Below are positions 18,243-27,108 of a DNA stretch of 64,000 nt, piece by piece. The translations under genes and the position numbers were made by a program. This DNA is from Saccharibacillus endophyticus (lineage in GTDB: Bacteria; Bacillota; Bacilli; Paenibacillales; Paenibacillaceae). The notes under the pieces are model-generated. The model searched no databases, had not been told where the DNA came from, and saw only the letters and a list, made by a program, of their open reading frames with translations. Within the stretch, counting starts at the first letter, position 1. Each line of letters starts with the position of its first letter. The stretch covers positions 590,232 through 654,231 of the forward strand of contig NZ_JAAZWE010000004.1 in the NCBI RefSeq assembly GCF_013185185.1, given 5' to 3'.

Positions 18243-19172
18243 TCATCCGTTCTTGAGCTTCATTCGAGGGTCCAGCACGTCGCGCAGCCAATCGCCGAGG
18301 AAAATAACGCCCAGCACGGTGATCGTGATCGCCATGCCCGGGAACGTCGCGACCCACCAGCTTGTGGCTACGTACTGGCGTCCGTCGCTCAGCATGCCGC
18401 CCCACGAGACGTCCGGCGTCGTGATGCCGAGTCCGAGGAAGCTCAGCGACGCCTCCATGATGATCGTGGTCGCTACGTTCATGCCGGACAAGACGATAAA
18501 CGACGACATCACGTTAGGCAAAATATGCCGGAAAATGATCCTTCCGCTGCGTGCGCCGATCATCCGGGCCGATTTGACGAAATCGCGTTCTTTCAAGCTG
18601 AGCACCTCGCCGCGCACGACGCGCGCATACGAGACCCAGTTGGTGGCGCCGATAACGAAAATAAGCGTCCACATGCCCGGTCCGACGACCGCCAGCACGA
18701 CCAGCATGAGCAAAATAGTCGGAATCGCCAGCAGCGAGTCGGCCAGCCGCATGATGATCGCGTCTACCCAGCGTCCGTAGTATGCCGCCGTTACGCCGAG
18801 TACCGCGCCGATCGCGCCGGACACGAGCACGGCTCCGATCCCGACGATCAGCGACACCTGCGAACCATAGACGATCCGGCTCCAAATATCGCGTCCCAAA
18901 TTGTCGGTACCGAGCAGGTAATCGCTGCTGCCGCCTTCCAACCAAGCCGGAGGCTTCAATCGATCGATCGGGGCTACGGCGTTGGGATCGTGCGTCGCAA
19001 GCAGCGGGGCGAAGATCGCGATCAGGCATACGATCAATACGATGACCGCGCCGATCATTCCGGTCTTGCTGCGGAGCAGCTGCCGGAGTCCTTTTTTCAA
19101 CCCGCGCGCTTCACTGCGTTTCTTTGGCGGAACCGGGAGCGCTCCCGCGCCGCTTTCTGTAGGAATCGCCAC
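18243..19172 (-). CDS. Oligopeptide ABC transporter permease, OppC/DppC type
   Basis: This 309-aa permease has an N-terminal OppC_N helix (GMIGAVIVLIVCLIAIFAPL), the DNLGRDIWSRIVYGSQVSL motif near 95 and about five further membrane helices. The coupling-helix EAA-like loop is ARMIGARSGRIIFRHILPNV near 205. The start is GTG with AGGAGG upstream. It lies between the OppB- and OppD-type genes with a 22-bp gap on one side and about 60 bp on the other. Confidence 0.93.
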   Translation of the reverse strand: MAIPTESGAGALPVPPKKRSEARGLKKGLRQLLRSKTGMIGAVIVLIVCLIAIFAPLLATHDPNAVAPIDRLKPPAWLEGGSSDYLLGTDNLGRDIWSRIVYGSQVSLIVGIGAVLVSGAIGAVLGVTAAYYGRWVDAIIMRLADSLLAIPTILLMLVVLAVVGPGMWTLIFVIGATNWVSYARVVRGEVLSLKERDFVKSARMIGARSGRIIFRHILPNVMSSFIVLSGMNVATTIIMEASLSFLGLGITTPDVSWGGMLSDGRQYVATSWWVATFPGMAITITVLGVIFLGDWLRDVLDPRMKLKNG

Positions 19173-19194
19173 AGCGTCTCCTCCTTTCCTCTCA

Positions 19195-20112
19195 TTAACT
19201 GTATTTGATGCGCGGATCGAGCAGCCGGTAGACCAGATCCGTCAAAATGTTCATCAAAATGACGAAGATCGCGATCACGAACACCGCCGCCTGCACGATC
19301 GCCATATCATGCGTGTTGACCGCCGATACGAGCAATTGTCCCAGTCCCGGCCAGGCGAATACGGTCTCGGTAATCAGCGTACCGCCGATCAGGCTGGTGA
19401 ATTGCAGGCTCATGATCGTCACGACCGGAATCAGTCCGTTGCGGAAGGCATGTTTGCCGATGACGAACAGTTCGAAAATGCCTTTGCTGCGGGCGGTGCG
19501 GATATAATCCTGATTCAGGATTTCCAGCATGTTGGAGCGAATCAGCCGGGTCATTTGCGCCGCCAGGCTGACGCCGAGCGTGATCGCGGGCAAAATCAAG
19601 TGCGTAAGACCGCCTCGCCCCGATACCGGGAACCAGCCCAACATGACGGAAAAGAGCAGGATCAGCATGATCCCCATCCAGAAGTTCGGCATGGCTTTAC
19701 CCAATACCGAGATTCCCGAGATAAAAATATCGATAAACGTATTGCGCTTGACTGCCGACCAGATGCCCAGCGGAATCGCGATCACGACAGCCAGCGCCAT
19801 CGCGGCGAACGCCAGTTCAAAGCTTGCCGGAAGACGTTCCAGCACCAACGGCAGCGCCGATTCGCCGTAACGGAACGAGGTGCCGAAGTCGCCTTGGATC
19901 GCATTGGTCAAAAAGATGCCGTACTGCTGGTAAAGCGGAAGATCCAATCCCAGCTCCCGCGTCAGCGTCGCCCGGTCAGCCTCGGTTGCCGACTCCGGCA
20001 GCATCAGCGCGACCGGGTCGCCCGTTACGCGGACGAGCACGAACACGATCAGCGAGATCAGCAGCAGCACCGGAATCATTTGCAGCAGCGATTTGACGAG
20101 ATATTTGCCCAC
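19195..20112 (-). CDS. Oligopeptide ABC transporter permease, OppB/DppB type
   Basis: This 305-aa permease has the OppB N-terminus (MGKYLVKSLLQMIPVLLLIS), six membrane helices and the loop DYIRTARSKG ... FVIGKHAFRNGLIPVVT that contacts the ATPase. The start is GTG with AAGGAGGG 8 bp upstream. The solute-binding gene lies upstream, separated by 273 bp containing two stable hairpins. These may lower permease expression relative to the binding protein. Confidence 0.93.
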   Translation of the reverse strand: MGKYLVKSLLQMIPVLLLISLIVFVLVRVTGDPVALMLPESATEADRATLTRELGLDLPLYQQYGIFLTNAIQGDFGTSFRYGESALPLVLERLPASFELAFAAMALAVVIAIPLGIWSAVKRNTFIDIFISGISVLGKAMPNFWMGIMLILLFSVMLGWFPVSGRGGLTHLILPAITLGVSLAAQMTRLIRSNMLEILNQDYIRTARSKGIFELFVIGKHAFRNGLIPVVTIMSLQFTSLIGGTLITETVFAWPGLGQLLVSAVNTHDMAIVQAAVFVIAIFVILMNILTDLVYRLLDPRIKYS

Positions 20113-20269
20113 GGGTTATCCCTCCTTGCCAAAGTAGAATCAAAAGTCTTCTGAAAAGCATCATCGAAATTCGCAAGCAAGCGGCCGGAGGTTAAGCTGC
20201 CGGCCGCCTGGGAAACCAATCTGCTGCCCGATCGCGCCTAACGGATGGATACGCGCAAAAACGTCAAGG

Positions 20270-20315
20270 GTCCTTTGCGGATTCGGCCGTTTTGCATCGG
20301 CCGAGCGCAAAGGAC
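20270..20315 (-). other. Stable hairpin in the opp intercistronic region
   Basis: GTCCTTTGCG pairs with CGCAAAGGAC around an inner TCGGCCG/CGGCCGA stem. On the minus strand a T-run follows only after several bases, so it may be an attenuator or an mRNA-stabilising structure rather than a full terminator. Confidence 0.6.
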
Positions 20316-20343
20316 AGACTTGCTGCTCTCATGAAAGGAATAG

Positions 20344-20385
20344 CGAAGCGGTCTTCGTAAAGCCCACCGCCTTCGCTTCGTTTTT
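20344..20385 (-). other. Hairpin just after the peptide-binding protein gene
   Basis: CGAAGCGAAGGCGG pairs with CCGCTTCGCT on the minus strand immediately after the stop codon. It has an A-run before and only a weak T-run after the stem. It probably stabilises the 3' end of the binding-protein message or terminates part of transcription. Confidence 0.6.
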
Positions 20386-21945
20386 TTACTGGGCAGGCGT
20401 AATTTCTTGCGCGTAGAACATTTCGTCCTGACGCGGCGAGAAATCCACGCTTGCGTTGACGCCGTACACGCCTTTCATTTGGAACAGGTAGATCGCCGGG
20501 CGTTCTTCAGCCAAAATCTGTTGAACTTTTTTGTACTCGTCGGTACGGGAAGCTTCATCCATGTTCACGAGTGCCGATTGCAGCAGGTCTTCGACTTCGG
20601 CGTTGTTGTAGTCGGTCTCGCCCGCGGCTTCGGAAGCGAGGAAACGGTTATAGTTGTTCGACGCGTCGTTCATCGAGTTGCCGATGCCGATCATGTACAG
20701 CTCGCCGAACGTTTTGGACGTCATTTTTTCGCTGAACGCGCTCGGCTCCAAAATGTCGAGATTGACCGTGAATCCGGCAGCCGTCAGCATCGCGGATACG
20801 ACTTCGGCATACTCTTTGTATTGGCTGGACGAAGAAAGCGAAAGTTCGGGTCCTTTGTCGCCGTAACCCGCTTCTTGCAGAAGGGCTTTGGCTTTTTCCA
20901 GGTCATACAGCGATTGCTCGTACAGGCTCTCGTCCGAGCCGAAGTTGCCCGGCGTTACGGATGTGCGGGTCAAGACGCCGTTGCCGCCCGCAATGCTGTC
21001 CACGATGGCTTTCTTGTCGATCGCCAGGTCGATCGCTTCGCGTACTTTCGGATCGGCCGTCGGCGTGCCTTCCGTCTGACGCACGATCATTTGCAGAACG
21101 CGCTTGATCGGAGTCGTCTCGACCGACAGGTTTTCGGTTTGTTCGATACGCTCGATGTCGGTCGACGGAACGCCGGATACGATGTCCACGCCGCCGGTTA
21201 GAAGTTCGGAGACGCGGGTCGAAGCTTCAGGAACGACGCGGAATACGACTTCGTCCCATTTCGGCGCGCCGTCGAAGTATTCGTCGTTCTTTTCGAGCAC
21301 GACGCGGTCGTCTTTCGCCCACGACTTGAACTTGTAGGCGCCTGTGCCGATCGGGCTTTTCAGGAAGGCGTCGATGCCGTTTTCTTCAATATACTTGGAA
21401 GGCAGGATGCCCGCGCCCATCTTCGACAGACGGTTCAACAGCAGCGGATCGGGTCCTGTCGTCACGAACTCGGCGGTGTAATCGTCGACCGCGCGAACTT
21501 CTTCGATCGTTTTGAAATACGAATGCTGCTTGAGCGCTTCGTCGGTTGCCAAGCGTTCGAAGGTGTATTTCACGTCGGCTGCGGTAAACGGATCGCCGTT
21601 GTGGAATTTCACGTCGTCGCGCAGTTTGAACTGCCAGACGTTATCTGCCGTTTGCTCCCAAGAAGTGGCGAGGGCCGGAACTTTGTTGCCTTCGTTGTCG
21701 TTCTTGAGCAGATAGTCGAACACGTTGACGAGGATCGCTTCGCTCGCCGTGTTGTTGTTGTTTTGCGGATCGAAGCTTTCGATATCGGTACCGTTGGCGA
21801 TGGTGAGCGTGCCGTCGGATGCCGCAGGCGCGGCGGCAGTCGTGCCGGTATCGGTGGAAGTTGTTGCGCCCCCGCCTCCGCAGCCGGTTACGACCAGAGC
21901 TGCTGCGAGTAAGGCTGCGAATGTTTTGATAAGTCCGCTTTTCAT
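20386..21945 (-). CDS. Peptide ABC transporter solute-binding lipoprotein (SBP family 5)
   Basis: This 519-aa extracellular lipoprotein has lipobox VVTGC at about 19-23, a Gly/Thr linker, then a family-5 (OppA/DppA-like) binding protein. The family start is DIESFDPQNNNNTASEAILV; WQFKLRDDVKFHNGDPFTA near 115 and the VREAIDLAIDKKAI segment near 310 are hallmark motifs. It captures peptides or related substrates for the OppBCDF-type genes downstream. GGAGG lies 9 bp before the ATG. It is the first gene of the operon and is followed by two hairpins. Confidence 0.93.
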   Translation of the reverse strand: MKSGLIKTFAALLAAALVVTGCGGGGATTSTDTGTTAAAPAASDGTLTIANGTDIESFDPQNNNNTASEAILVNVFDYLLKNDNEGNKVPALATSWEQTADNVWQFKLRDDVKFHNGDPFTAADVKYTFERLATDEALKQHSYFKTIEEVRAVDDYTAEFVTTGPDPLLLNRLSKMGAGILPSKYIEENGIDAFLKSPIGTGAYKFKSWAKDDRVVLEKNDEYFDGAPKWDEVVFRVVPEASTRVSELLTGGVDIVSGVPSTDIERIEQTENLSVETTPIKRVLQMIVRQTEGTPTADPKVREAIDLAIDKKAIVDSIAGGNGVLTRTSVTPGNFGSDESLYEQSLYDLEKAKALLQEAGYGDKGPELSLSSSSQYKEYAEVVSAMLTAAGFTVNLDILEPSAFSEKMTSKTFGELYMIGIGNSMNDASNNYNRFLASEAAGETDYNNAEVEDLLQSALVNMDEASRTDEYKKVQQILAEERPAIYLFQMKGVYGVNASVDFSPRQDEMFYAQEITPAQ

Positions 21946-21979
21946 GAGTGAAATCCTCCTTAAAGGTGAGTGGGAAAGG

Positions 21980-22202
21980 CCTATTCGTTGGGGAAAGCCG
22001 GGGCGAAGGGAGAAATTATAAGCATATGCTTCCGAAGTGCATTTCTTCGAAATGCTTCACAAGACGCTGTTTCGCTCGGAAAACTGAATGAATTTAAGTA
22101 GGAAGTTTTCCGAGCTCAAAGGCCAACATCTCAACGCATGTTACCGCAGGCTTTCTACGAAAGCCTGTAGTTCACTGAATTTCTCCCTGCGCCAAGCTTC
22201 CT
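21980..22202 (+). repeat. Dispersed structured repeat, copy B
   Basis: An intergenic element of about 223 bp upstream of the peptide transporter operon. The outer arms end AGGGAGAAATT (about 22006-22016) and AATTTCTCCCT (about 22178-22188). The inner stem pairs 22074-22085 (GCTCGGAAAACT) with 22104-22115 over 12 bp without mismatch and is followed by CAAAGG. The small palindrome GAAGTGCATTTCTTCG... at 22034-22058 is identical to that in copies A and C. A second one, CAGGCTTTCTACGAAAGCCTG, lies at 22147-22167. The left end shares CCTATTCGTTG with copy C. Confidence 0.78.
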
Positions 22203-22524
22203 CAAAGGATAGGGCTTTCTTGGGTATGTGGATGGGCAAGGCTTACTTCGCCTGGGTTTGGCTTCGTAATTATGGATGGGCGCTTTGCTTTTCAAAGTTC
22301 GTAAGCAGGACGTCCGGGCAGACGCGTTGGCGCGACTTTTGTAAAATAAGCAGTGTAAGTATGTTGATGAATTTAGTATGAATTAGGTTGCAGGAATCCC
22401 TTTGGCGGGAAAAGAAGCAGATGTCGTCTCCTTTTCGGCAAAGGGGAGGTGCAAGGATGCGCAGGCCCGGGATAAAGCAGATCCGGGCAAAGGCGAGAAC
22501 GGATGTCCGGCGCTGCGCGTCCTT
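22203..22524. other. Intergenic region downstream of copy B
   Basis: These roughly 320 bp lie between repeat copy B and the GntR-type gene. I see no convincing gene. CTCCTTTTCGGCAAAGGGGAG near 22429-22449 can form a hairpin that might end the regulator's transcript; otherwise nothing is recognisable. Confidence 0.4.
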
Positions 22525-23262
22525 TTAATCTTCGAAGCTTTCGTCGGCGAAAACGCGGGCGCGGATCGCTTCGGCGGAGTGTTCGATGTGCCGGTACATG
22601 ATGTCTCGAGACCGATCGGCGTCGCCGGCTTCAAGGGCGGCGATCAGGTCGCGGTGGGCCTCGTAGTTGTTGACTTTGACGCGATCGCTGTACGGCATAA
22701 GGTCGAGCGCCGGATTGATCTTGGTTCGGATCTGTCTGACGGCATGGTCGAAGTACGCATTGCCGGAAGCTTTAGCCACGCTCAGATGAATGCGGACGTC
22801 GATCGAGCGGAACGCCTCGCGGGTACAGTCCGGTTCGATGCTCGCCGTCACGTAATCGCGCAGCTGCTGAAGCTCTTCCTTTTTGATTCGCTGCGCGGCG
22901 AGATAAGCGGCTCCCGGCTCGACGACCATGCGATATTCGAATACTTCGATCATCGAATCCCAATTCCGGCGCATTTCGTCGCGATTGCGCAGATGCGAGT
23001 TGCGCGTAATCGGAAGCACGAAAGTGCCGCCTTTGGCGCCGACGCGCTTTTCGACCAGGCCGAGCGATTCCAGACGGGCCAAAGCTTCGCGCACGGTGAT
23101 CCGGCTGGCGTTGAAGATCGTCGCCAAATCGCGTTCCGACGGAAGCTGCTCATCGCTCATGAATTCCTTCAGAATGATGGCTTCCTCAAGCCGATCGAAG
23201 ATAAAATCGCTGACTTTCTTGGGTGATACCTGCTCCAGATTCATTGCAGGCTTGATCAGCAC
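22525..23262 (-). CDS. GntR/FadR-family transcriptional regulator
   Basis: This regulator of about 245 aa has an N-terminal GntR winged helix (LPSERDLATIFNASRITVREALARLESLGLVEKR near 50) and an all-helical FCD-type effector domain. Conserved metal- or ligand-binding residues are probably in the DVRIHLSVAKASGN helix and EAHRDLIAALEAGD. GTG at 23262 is preferred because GGAAGGA lies about 10 bp upstream; starts at 23298 or the Met at about 23244 are alternatives. Such regulators respond to organic acids or sugar acids. Its targets may be its own gene (see the operator at 23317) or the neighbouring transporter or oxoprolinase operons. Confidence 0.85.
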   Translation of the reverse strand: MLIKPAMNLEQVSPKKVSDFIFDRLEEAIILKEFMSDEQLPSERDLATIFNASRITVREALARLESLGLVEKRVGAKGGTFVLPITRNSHLRNRDEMRRNWDSMIEVFEYRMVVEPGAAYLAAQRIKKEELQQLRDYVTASIEPDCTREAFRSIDVRIHLSVAKASGNAYFDHAVRQIRTKINPALDLMPYSDRVKVNNYEAHRDLIAALEAGDADRSRDIMYRHIEHSAEAIRARVFADESFED

Positions 23263-23316
23263 CGTTCCACATCCTTCCCGACGGGTGTTCTTCAACACTT
23301 TAATTCAAAAAAGATA

Positions 23317-23332
23317 TAAGGTATAGACCTTA
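23317..23332. promoter_or_regulatory. Candidate GntR-family operator
   Basis: A perfect inverted repeat TAAGGT-ATAG-ACCTTA lies about 55 bp upstream of the GntR-type regulator start, a typical place for autoregulation. Confidence 0.5.
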
Positions 23333-23720
23333 AACCATTCAATCAGGCAAAAAAATTTGTTCGCCGTGTCGGGCGTTCAAATTTCAGATAACCAAGTTTA
23401 ATGGTCGACATTACGTAAATATGGTTTCCACTATAATTCGACGGCATTCGTCTGTCAATAGATTTTATCTCTTGCTGCCGGGGAAAAGAAAAGCGGGGGC
23501 ATCAAACAGCTTTCTTTGCGAGAATGATTTTGAAGATTTCGATTATTGACGTTTTGCATACCTTTTACGATTTTGAACGACTGATTTTTAAAAATGATGA
23601 TGAAACCTCAGCATTTCCAAAAAAAGTTCAAGGTATGAGCCTGGGGCGCGAATGCAACACAGTCGGAGAACTCGCGGATGGCGGTTGTGCGCGAGTCATG
23701 ATTGTTGGCCGTGTGCTCGC
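23333..23720. other. Intergenic region between the regulator and pxpBC
   Basis: These roughly 390 bp include an AT-rich promoter zone for the regulator. A hairpin ACTCGCG...CGCGAGT near 23670-23698 lies just past the pxpBC stop codon. A plus-strand reading frame (23524-23796) has no ribosome site and overlaps pxpBC, so it was not called. Confidence 0.35.
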
Positions 23721-25664
23721 CTATCCGTTCCTCCATAAGCGCATTGAAATACGCAGACGCAATAACTCCCGCTCCTGTTCGATATATAAATATTGAGCTT
23801 CTTGTAAAGACACTTCCGCAAAGGTCAGCGTCTGCCCGGGGCGGAGTTGGGCAATCAGGCGCAGATCGGCTGAAATAATTTGCGCGATGCGCGGATAGCC
23901 GCCTGTCGTTTGCCGATCCGCCGTCAAAACGATCGGGTTGCCGTCGGGAGGAACTTGAACCGTGCCGGGAGCCACGGCTTCGGAAATCAGCTCCTGCGGT
24001 TGCTCCAAACGCAGAGCGGGACCCGACAGGCGACAGCCCATGCGGTCGGACTGCGGCATGATGCGAAAAGCTGCGTTTAGCAGCGCTTCGCGGCTCGGCG
24101 CGTCGAACAGGCCGAAATGCGTGCCTCGGGTAAAACGGACGATGACGTCAGCGTCCGAGTCGGCCGGCGGCGAAGCTTTCGGCCGTTCCGGCTGGGCAGA
24201 GCCGGAAAAGTTCAGGTCGCCCCAGTCCGGGCGACCTGCGACGTAGCCGTGCGCGGCGTGCCACGGCGCGGCGGCGAAGTCGGCGCTTGGCGCGATGCTG
24301 CGCAGCGGGCCGAAGGCGCGCTCGGATGTGCGCGCCTTGCTTTGCGACGTCCGCGCGTGCAGGACGTCGCCGGCGCGCAGCGCCCGGCCTTCGAGCCCGC
24401 CCAAGCCGGCTCGAAGATCGGTGCCGCGGCTGCCCAGCGCCGCGGGCACGGCGAAGCCGCCGGCCAGCGCGAGATACGCGCGGCAGCCTTCGCGGGCCGG
24501 GCCGAATTCCAGCACGGCCCCGGCACGGACACGGACGGGCCGCCACATCGGCAGCGGCACGCCGCCGATCGAAGGCGCGAAATCAGCGCCGGCGAGCGCG
24601 ATCAGCGTCTCGCGCTCGAAGCGCAGCGCAGGTCCCGCCAGCGTAATCTCCAGCGCGGCTTCGCTCTCGGCATTGCCCGCCATCAGATTGGCGGCACGCA
24701 GCGCATAAGCATCCATCGCGCCTCCGGCTGTAATGCCGTACTGCTGGTAGCCAGGACGGCCGAGGTCTTGCAAAGTAGTCAGCAGCCCGGGTTTCAAGAC
24801 CAAGACAGACGGAGCCGCCGTCTCTTCTTTACGATCATTCCGGCCGTCTTCACCGACTCTGCCTGCACGATGTCCCGCCAATCGACTATATTCTTCCATC
24901 GTAATCGAACGAAATCGAACTCGGTCACCCGCTCGAAGCAGGCTCGGCGGAATCTGATTCGGTTGGAACAACGCGATCGGCGTCCGCCCGATCAGCCGCC
25001 AACCTCCGGGCGTGTATACGGGATATACGCCTGTCTGAGCACCTGCGATTCCGACGGTTCCCGCCGGAACGGATAATCGCGGCGTCTCCAGTCTGGGCGC
25101 AGAGATCGTCGTGTCCATTCCGCCCAAATAAGGAAATCCGGGCGCAAAACCAATCATGTACACCGGATATTCCCGCTCGGTATGAACGGCGACCACTTCC
25201 TCCGCGCTCAACCCGGCATGCTGAGCAACGAAGCTCAAATCCGGCCCGTGCTCTCCGCCGTAAAACACCGGGATTTCAATCACCCGCGAACGGCTCTCCT
25301 TTTCAGCAGTGTCCGTCATTAGAAGACATTGAAGCCAATCGGTCGCGTCCTGCATAACCGTGCGGCTTCGACCGCCCGACAACTCCTCCGCTACCTTCAA
25401 CGGATCGAAAAAAATCGTCAAGACCGCAAAAGACGGAACCGCTTCGATCATCCCCGGCATCGGTCGTTGCTCCAGTAAATCCGCCAGCTTCCGAACTTCA
25501 TGGTTGGTTTCCGGCGAAATATCCGTACCGAAAACAACGCGAATTGCCGTTTCGTTAAGAGGTTCGATCAATGGCCTATGGATAAAATGATGCGCGCCGA
25601 ATGTCTCGTTCCGATCCTTCGTTCCTTTCGCCGTCTTCATGCCTGTTCTTTTTGCTTTCTCCAT
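23721..25664 (-). CDS. pxpBC: 5-oxoprolinase PxpB-PxpC fusion (KipI/KipA-like)
   Basis: This fused protein of about 647 aa joins two subunits of the ATP-dependent 5-oxoprolinase, which opens pyroglutamate to glutamate. Residues about 25-240 are the PxpB/KipI part, with MIGFAPGFPYLGGMD and LSVPAGTVGIAGAQTGVYP. Residues about 275-640 are the PxpC/KipA part, starting LKPGLLTTLQDLGRPGYQQY and ending GGYPRIAQIISADL. In most Bacilli these are separate genes. ATG 25664 is preferred because GGAGG lies 8 bp upstream. It follows pxpA by 33 bp in the same operon. The centre (24200-24500) is very GC-rich with an Ala/Gly/Arg-rich insertion. Confidence 0.9.
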   Translation of the reverse strand: MEKAKRTGMKTAKGTKDRNETFGAHHFIHRPLIEPLNETAIRVVFGTDISPETNHEVRKLADLLEQRPMPGMIEAVPSFAVLTIFFDPLKVAEELSGGRSRTVMQDATDWLQCLLMTDTAEKESRSRVIEIPVFYGGEHGPDLSFVAQHAGLSAEEVVAVHTEREYPVYMIGFAPGFPYLGGMDTTISAPRLETPRLSVPAGTVGIAGAQTGVYPVYTPGGWRLIGRTPIALFQPNQIPPSLLRAGDRVRFRSITMEEYSRLAGHRAGRVGEDGRNDRKEETAAPSVLVLKPGLLTTLQDLGRPGYQQYGITAGGAMDAYALRAANLMAGNAESEAALEITLAGPALRFERETLIALAGADFAPSIGGVPLPMWRPVRVRAGAVLEFGPAREGCRAYLALAGGFAVPAALGSRGTDLRAGLGGLEGRALRAGDVLHARTSQSKARTSERAFGPLRSIAPSADFAAAPWHAAHGYVAGRPDWGDLNFSGSAQPERPKASPPADSDADVIVRFTRGTHFGLFDAPSREALLNAAFRIMPQSDRMGCRLSGPALRLEQPQELISEAVAPGTVQVPPDGNPIVLTADRQTTGGYPRIAQIISADLRLIAQLRPGQTLTFAEVSLQEAQYLYIEQERELLRLRISMRLWRNG

Positions 25665-25697
25665 TTCATTCACCTCCCGGCAACATGCGCGACGACT

Positions 25698-26606
25698 TTA
25701 CTCAAAAGGCTTCACTGTAACTCCGGCAATCTGACAAGCCTCCGCAATCTGACGGGCGAACGCCAACGCATGCTCGTTGTCCCCGTGCAAACAGACGGTA
25801 TCCGCGCGCACCTCTGCATCTTCGCCGTCCGGCGTGGATACGCGGCCTTCCAGCGCGATCCGCACCACGCGCGCGGCCGCCGTCTCCGCATCATCAATTA
25901 ATGCGCCGGGAAGCCCTCGCGGCACCAAAGAACCATCCGCCAAATAACCGCGATCCGCAAATGCTTCATGCGCGGCGCGCAGGCCGATTCGCTCAGCGGC
26001 GCGGGTCAGTTCGCTGTTCGCCAACCCGAATAACGTCAACGCCGGATCGACCCGGTATACCGCTTCGGCAATCGCCTCCGCCAGATTTGCCCGAGCCGCC
26101 GCCATATTATACAAAGCCCCATGCGGCTTAACATGCTTCAATGTTCCTCCCTCGGCGCGTACGAAAGCATCCAGCGCCCCGATCTGGTATACCGTCATGG
26201 CATAGACTTCGCTTGCCGAGACGTCGATCGTTCTGCGACCGAACCCGGCCAAGTCGGGCAGGCCCGGATGCGCGCCGATCGCCGCGCCTGCTTCCATCGC
26301 CAGCTTTACGGTTCGCTGCATGACGGACGGATCGCCCGCATGGAAACCGCAAGCGATATTCGCCGATGTCACATACGGCAAAATTTCGGCATCCCGCCCT
26401 AACGTATACGCCCCGAAGCTCTCGCCGAGATCGCAGTTCAGGTCGATGCTCGCTTTGCGTTTTTCGCGAGAGGCTTCGATCAATTCCGATGCAAGCTTTA
26501 CCAAATCCCCGTGTCTCGACGCGCCGGCTTGAGATTCGTTCGGAATAGGCGTTATTCCTTGCCGGCCGTGCGGTTGGGTCTCGCTACCTCTGGTTTCTCG
26601 ATTCAT
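25698..26606 (-). CDS. pxpA: 5-oxoprolinase subunit PxpA (LamB/YcsF family)
   Basis: This 302-aa protein has an atypical N-terminal extension of about 50 residues before the family start [12 protein letters not shown]. Other hallmarks are [58 protein letters not shown] and [10 protein letters not shown] near the end. PxpA works with PxpB and PxpC to hydrolyse 5-oxoproline, a toxic cyclisation product of glutamate, glutamine and glutathione precursors. The GGAGGAGG ribosome site lies in the 15-bp gap after the HxlR regulator, so hxlR-pxpA-pxpBC probably form one transcript. Confidence 0.93.
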   Translation of the reverse strand: MNRETRGSETQPHGRQGITPIPNESQAGASRHGDLVKLASELIEASREKRKASIDLNCDLGESFGAYTLGRDAEILPYVTSANIACGFHAGDPSVMQRTVKLAMEAGAAIGAHPGLPDLAGFGRRTIDVSASEVYAMTVYQIGALDAFVRAEGGTLKHVKPHGALYNMAAARANLAEAIAEAVYRVDPALTLFGLANSELTRAAERIGLRAAHEAFADRGYLADGSLVPRGLPGALIDDAETAAARVVRIALEGRVSTPDGEDAEVRADTVCLHGDNEHALAFARQIAEACQIAGVTVKPFE

Positions 26607-26621
26607 TGCGCTGCCTCCTCC

Positions 26622-26975
26622 TCACGGGTTTCGCCGATCCAAGATCGCGCGCTCATGCTCCATCCCCCAACTTTTCATCAGATTAATGATCGGGATCAGC
26701 GTACGCCCGAATTCGGTCAGGGAATATTCCACCTTGGGCGGAACCTGACGATAAATTTCCCGATGAACCACGCCGTCCCGTTCCAATTCCCGGAGCTGCA
26801 ACGTCAGGATTCGCTGCGTCGTCTCGGGCATCATTCTTCGCAGCTCGTTGAAACGCACAGGTCCGTCGATCAAGTGGTACAATACGATCCCTTTCCATTT
26901 CCCTCCGATCACGTCGACCGTAACCGCCACGGGACAGGTATACGGGGTCGCGACTTCTTTTTTGCATTCTTCCAT
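26622..26975 (-). CDS. HxlR-family regulator with N-terminal cysteine pair
   Basis: This is a 117-aa winged-helix regulator. MEECKKEVATPYTCPV places cysteines at residues 4 and 14 before VIGGKWKGIVLYHL; the second is in the usual redox-sensing position. LTLQLRELERDGVVHR and the wing VPPKVEYSLTEFG follow. The ribosome site is weak (GGGG). The gene is divergent from a nitroreductase with a palindrome between them, recalling the YodB/HypR control of nitroreductases in B. subtilis. It also leads directly into pxpA, so the same regulator may control 5-oxoproline use. Confidence 0.85.
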   Translation of the reverse strand: MEECKKEVATPYTCPVAVTVDVIGGKWKGIVLYHLIDGPVRFNELRRMMPETTQRILTLQLRELERDGVVHREIYRQVPPKVEYSLTEFGRTLIPIINLMKSWGMEHERAILDRRNP

Positions 26976-27054
26976 ATCTCAAAACCCCATTCTCTCAGGA
27001 TCAAAATAGATACTATCCCACAAAATTGTGCGTACTTCTCTGTTTGGATATCTC

Positions 27055-27070
27055 TATAGTACTATATAGT
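27055..27070. promoter_or_regulatory. Palindromic operator between hxlR and nitroreductase
   Basis: Overlapping perfect palindromes TATAGTACTATA (27055-27066) and ACTATATAGT (27061-27070) lie in the 133-bp divergent gap. They sit where the nitroreductase -10 region is expected. The likely ligand is the adjacent HxlR regulator. Confidence 0.5.
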
Positions 27071-27108
27071 TCGACGATAATAGTAAACAGAAAACGAGGT
27101 CGATCTTT

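Noticed and set aside
22088-22381. 97-codon plus-strand frame over repeat copy B
   Set aside because: It runs through the inverted repeats and palindromes of the element, so the coding appearance is incidental.
23524-23796. 90-codon plus-strand frame
   Set aside because: No ribosome site, overlaps the end of pxpBC antisense, and the sequence shows no domain.
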